The notes below the pieces were generated by a model. That model saw only the letters and a list, made by a program, of their open reading frames with translations. It was not told the origin of the DNA and did no database searches. From assembly GCA_023663185.1 (NCBI GenBank), contig JAMPHY010000006.1:62001-126000 (forward strand): a DNA stretch of 64,000 bases, read 5' to 3'. The stretch is from Clostridiales bacterium. GTDB lineage: Bacteria > Bacillota > Clostridia > Lachnospirales > Lachnospiraceae. The position numbers were made by a program, and so were the translations under genes. Below, piece after piece: positions 62,567-64,000 of this stretch (positions are counted from its first letter, which is position 1; the number at the start of each line of letters is the position of its first letter).

Positions 62567-64000
62567 CTAAGCTTCTATCAGTTTTATATCCACACATATT
62601 TTCGTCTCTTTTTCAAATGATGTCCTGATTTCCAGCACTTCTTTTTTCTCCAACCTGCCAAAATCCCGCGCAAATGCACAGATTTCCCCTTCTTTGTGAA
62701 TTACCCCTCTGCTCTCTGCCGGAATCCGAATATCTGCCAGCTTATCAGCACCATGCCATACAGAAGCCTGTCCTTCATTATCCATTACATAATGATAATC
62801 TGGAACTATATGAAAGAACTGCCTAGCCTCATGTTTTTTCTTATCTTTTGCATGAACGCAGTCCATAATTACAATATTCTTTTCCGTCAAATTTATTTTT
62901 CTAAGAAAGCCATCTCCGCGGTATGATTGAAATTTACCGGTTACACACTGATTTTCAATTTTACATTCTATTTTGGACAGTCTTCTTGCCGCCCTGTGTT
63001 CTCCCCATAGCTCTGCCTGTTCTCTTTCATCAATCATAATTGTGTTGTGTGCCTTTGTTGAGCGGAAAAACTGTCTCAATTTTCCCTGATACTGATATGT
63101 TCCTGAGTTAGCAAATAATGTTTTTCCATCTACGGATAGTTCAAAACTCAGGCAGTCACAGTGCGCATGTCCGCCCATATAAGAAGGTCCAATCTGTCCG
63201 CAGTCAAATATTAGAGCATTCTTAGCATTTCCGCCATTCCTACCATTTTTATCGCTTCTGCCGGCATACAATTTATAGTAACCCGCTGCGTCAAAAACCT
63301 TCTTGCTATCTGGTATATTACAGCCTTTTGTCATAAAAACTGTCGTTTCATCAGCTATATTTCCACCTATAACTCCTTGTACTGCTTTCAACAGGCTCCT
63401 CGTACTTTTTGCCACGTTATCGCCTGCGTCGTTAAACAATGGCGTGCCCTGAAATCCGCATGAAATAGATGACAACGCCACTGCCATACGTTTTATTGTC
63501 AATGCAAACTCTAATGCTATGTTATTATTATCCTTCAGCGCCCTATATACCCTCAGCATATCCTCCAGAATAATTTTATGGTATAAGATGCTGCGCTCAT
63601 AGTGGAGTCCGTCCGAAAGAATCTGTTCATCAACCTGCTCTCTGAATTTAACCAAATATCTTCTATAATTATTTTTTTCATCAAACAATATACTGCAGAC
63701 TAAAATTGTCTTTAAATTTTCAAAGTAATGATTTGCCAGCAGAGCCCGCTCTTGTGTTACAAGCAGATATCGATATTGCTGATAAATACTTTCTAACAAC
63801 TTTTTCTCTAAAGCGGTTCCTTTAAGCTTGTCCTGCAATATATTCATACATATTAAAAGATTGGGTATCCGCATAGATATTGTGTATGGTTCAAAGCTAT
63901 CTCTTGCAGGATACTCAATCCACATATTGACATATTCACACCATTTTTTAAAATATACTTCTGTTTTGTTATATTTTTCATCATACATTTTATCGTATGT
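62567..64000 (-). CDS. heparinase II/III-family protein (5' part outside window)
   Basis: The frame is open to the right edge; an internal ATG at 63988 is unlikely to be the true start because the frame continues as TYDKMYDEKY. The visible 477 residues hold the alpha/alpha-toroid part (about 1-260) and a beta-sandwich with SYMGGHAHCDCLSFELSVDGKTL, the family's His-x-His region, then ANSGTYQYQGKLRQFFRSTKAHNTIMID. In intracellular members of polysaccharide loci it may process uronic-acid-containing chains or glycoproteins. Neighbours (wecC, bi-domain oxidoreductase remnant) are its usual partners. Confidence 0.88.
   Translation of the reverse strand, partial: TYDKMYDEKYNKTEVYFKKWCEYVNMWIEYPARDSFEPYTISMRIPNLLICMNILQDKLKGTALEKKLLESIYQQYRYLLVTQERALLANHYFENLKTILVCSILFDEKNNYRRYLVKFREQVDEQILSDGLHYERSILYHKIILEDMLRVYRALKDNNNIALEFALTIKRMAVALSSISCGFQGTPLFNDAGDNVAKSTRSLLKAVQGVIGGNIADETTVFMTKGCNIPDSKKVFDAAGYYKLYAGRSDKNGRNGGNAKNALIFDCGQIGPSYMGGHAHCDCLSFELSVDGKTLFANSGTYQYQGKLRQFFRSTKAHNTIMIDEREQAELWGEHRAARRLSKIECKIENQCVTGKFQSYRGDGFLRKINLTEKNIVIMDCVHAKDKKKHEARQFFHIVPDYHYVMDNEGQASVWHGADKLADIRIPAESRGVIHKEGEICAFARDFGRLEKKEVLEIRTSFEKETKICVDIKLIEA

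Overview
The window looks like a chromosomal segment from a Gram-positive clostridium, most likely a Lachnospiraceae-type gut Firmicute. This is inferred from AAGGAGG-type ribosome binding sites, Firmicute housekeeping families (YhaM, MutS2, RlmD, VanW, VanZ), Rpn/PD-(D/E)XK nuclease elements and low GC. No species can be named. There is no rRNA, tRNA, CRISPR array or prophage structural gene that I can see.

Positions 1-18200 are mostly core genes: RNA modification and decay (rlmD, yhaM, trmL), mutS2, a two-component system, an HtrA-like protein that has lost its catalytic residues, an Lrp/aminotransferase/AIR-synthase-like operon, a VanW protein, a DEDDh exonuclease with endonuclease III, a B12-binding radical SAM protein and an acyltransferase. 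A 137-bp MITE-like palindrome lies upstream of nth. Positions 18300-23000 hold an unusual pair: a 1206-residue LamG-like protein without a signal peptide, and a small beta-sandwich-like protein.

Positions 23100-64000 are a long accessory region, nearly all on the minus strand and clearly richer in AT. Most of it is a surface-polysaccharide locus. It contains UDP-ManNAcA synthesis (wecB at 23.1 kb, wecC at 61.3 kb), a heparinase-like protein, a flippase, a Wzy-like polymerase, three glycosyltransferases, and an aminotransferase / ATP-grasp / formyltransferase / FkbM / PLP-enzyme subcluster. It also has a CapK / MaoC / AAC(3) trio and three membrane acyltransferases. All three acyltransferases carry a 7-8 base poly-G tract in the coding strand. 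Two are out of frame (OFF) and one is in frame (ON), which suggests a phase-variable acylation switchboard.

This locus is interrupted by accessory islands. Between 26.4 and 36.0 kb, three copies of a PD-(D/E)XK-like nuclease gene (one intact, two decayed) bracket a four-domain repeat envelope protein and an undescribed cassette. The cassette encodes a short class I lysyl-tRNA-synthetase-like enzyme, a two-TM protein, a MazG-like pyrophosphohydrolase and a phosphoribosyltransferase-like protein, with an HTH regulator nearby. Gene fragments between these units (PPC repeat, TPR, acyltransferase tail, vanZ tail) record repeated duplication and loss. At 54.2-57.8 kb there is an uncharacterised three-gene operon and an XRE / ImmA-IrrE / PIN-like module with its own promoter and palindromic operator. 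Three Rpn-element 3' ends with structurally conserved terminators punctuate 54-61 kb.

The strongest candidates for new biology are the LysRS-like/MazG/PRTase cassette and the poly-G controlled acyltransferases. Next come the LamG pair and the operon whose two proteins share a GVNxGNIGD N-terminus.
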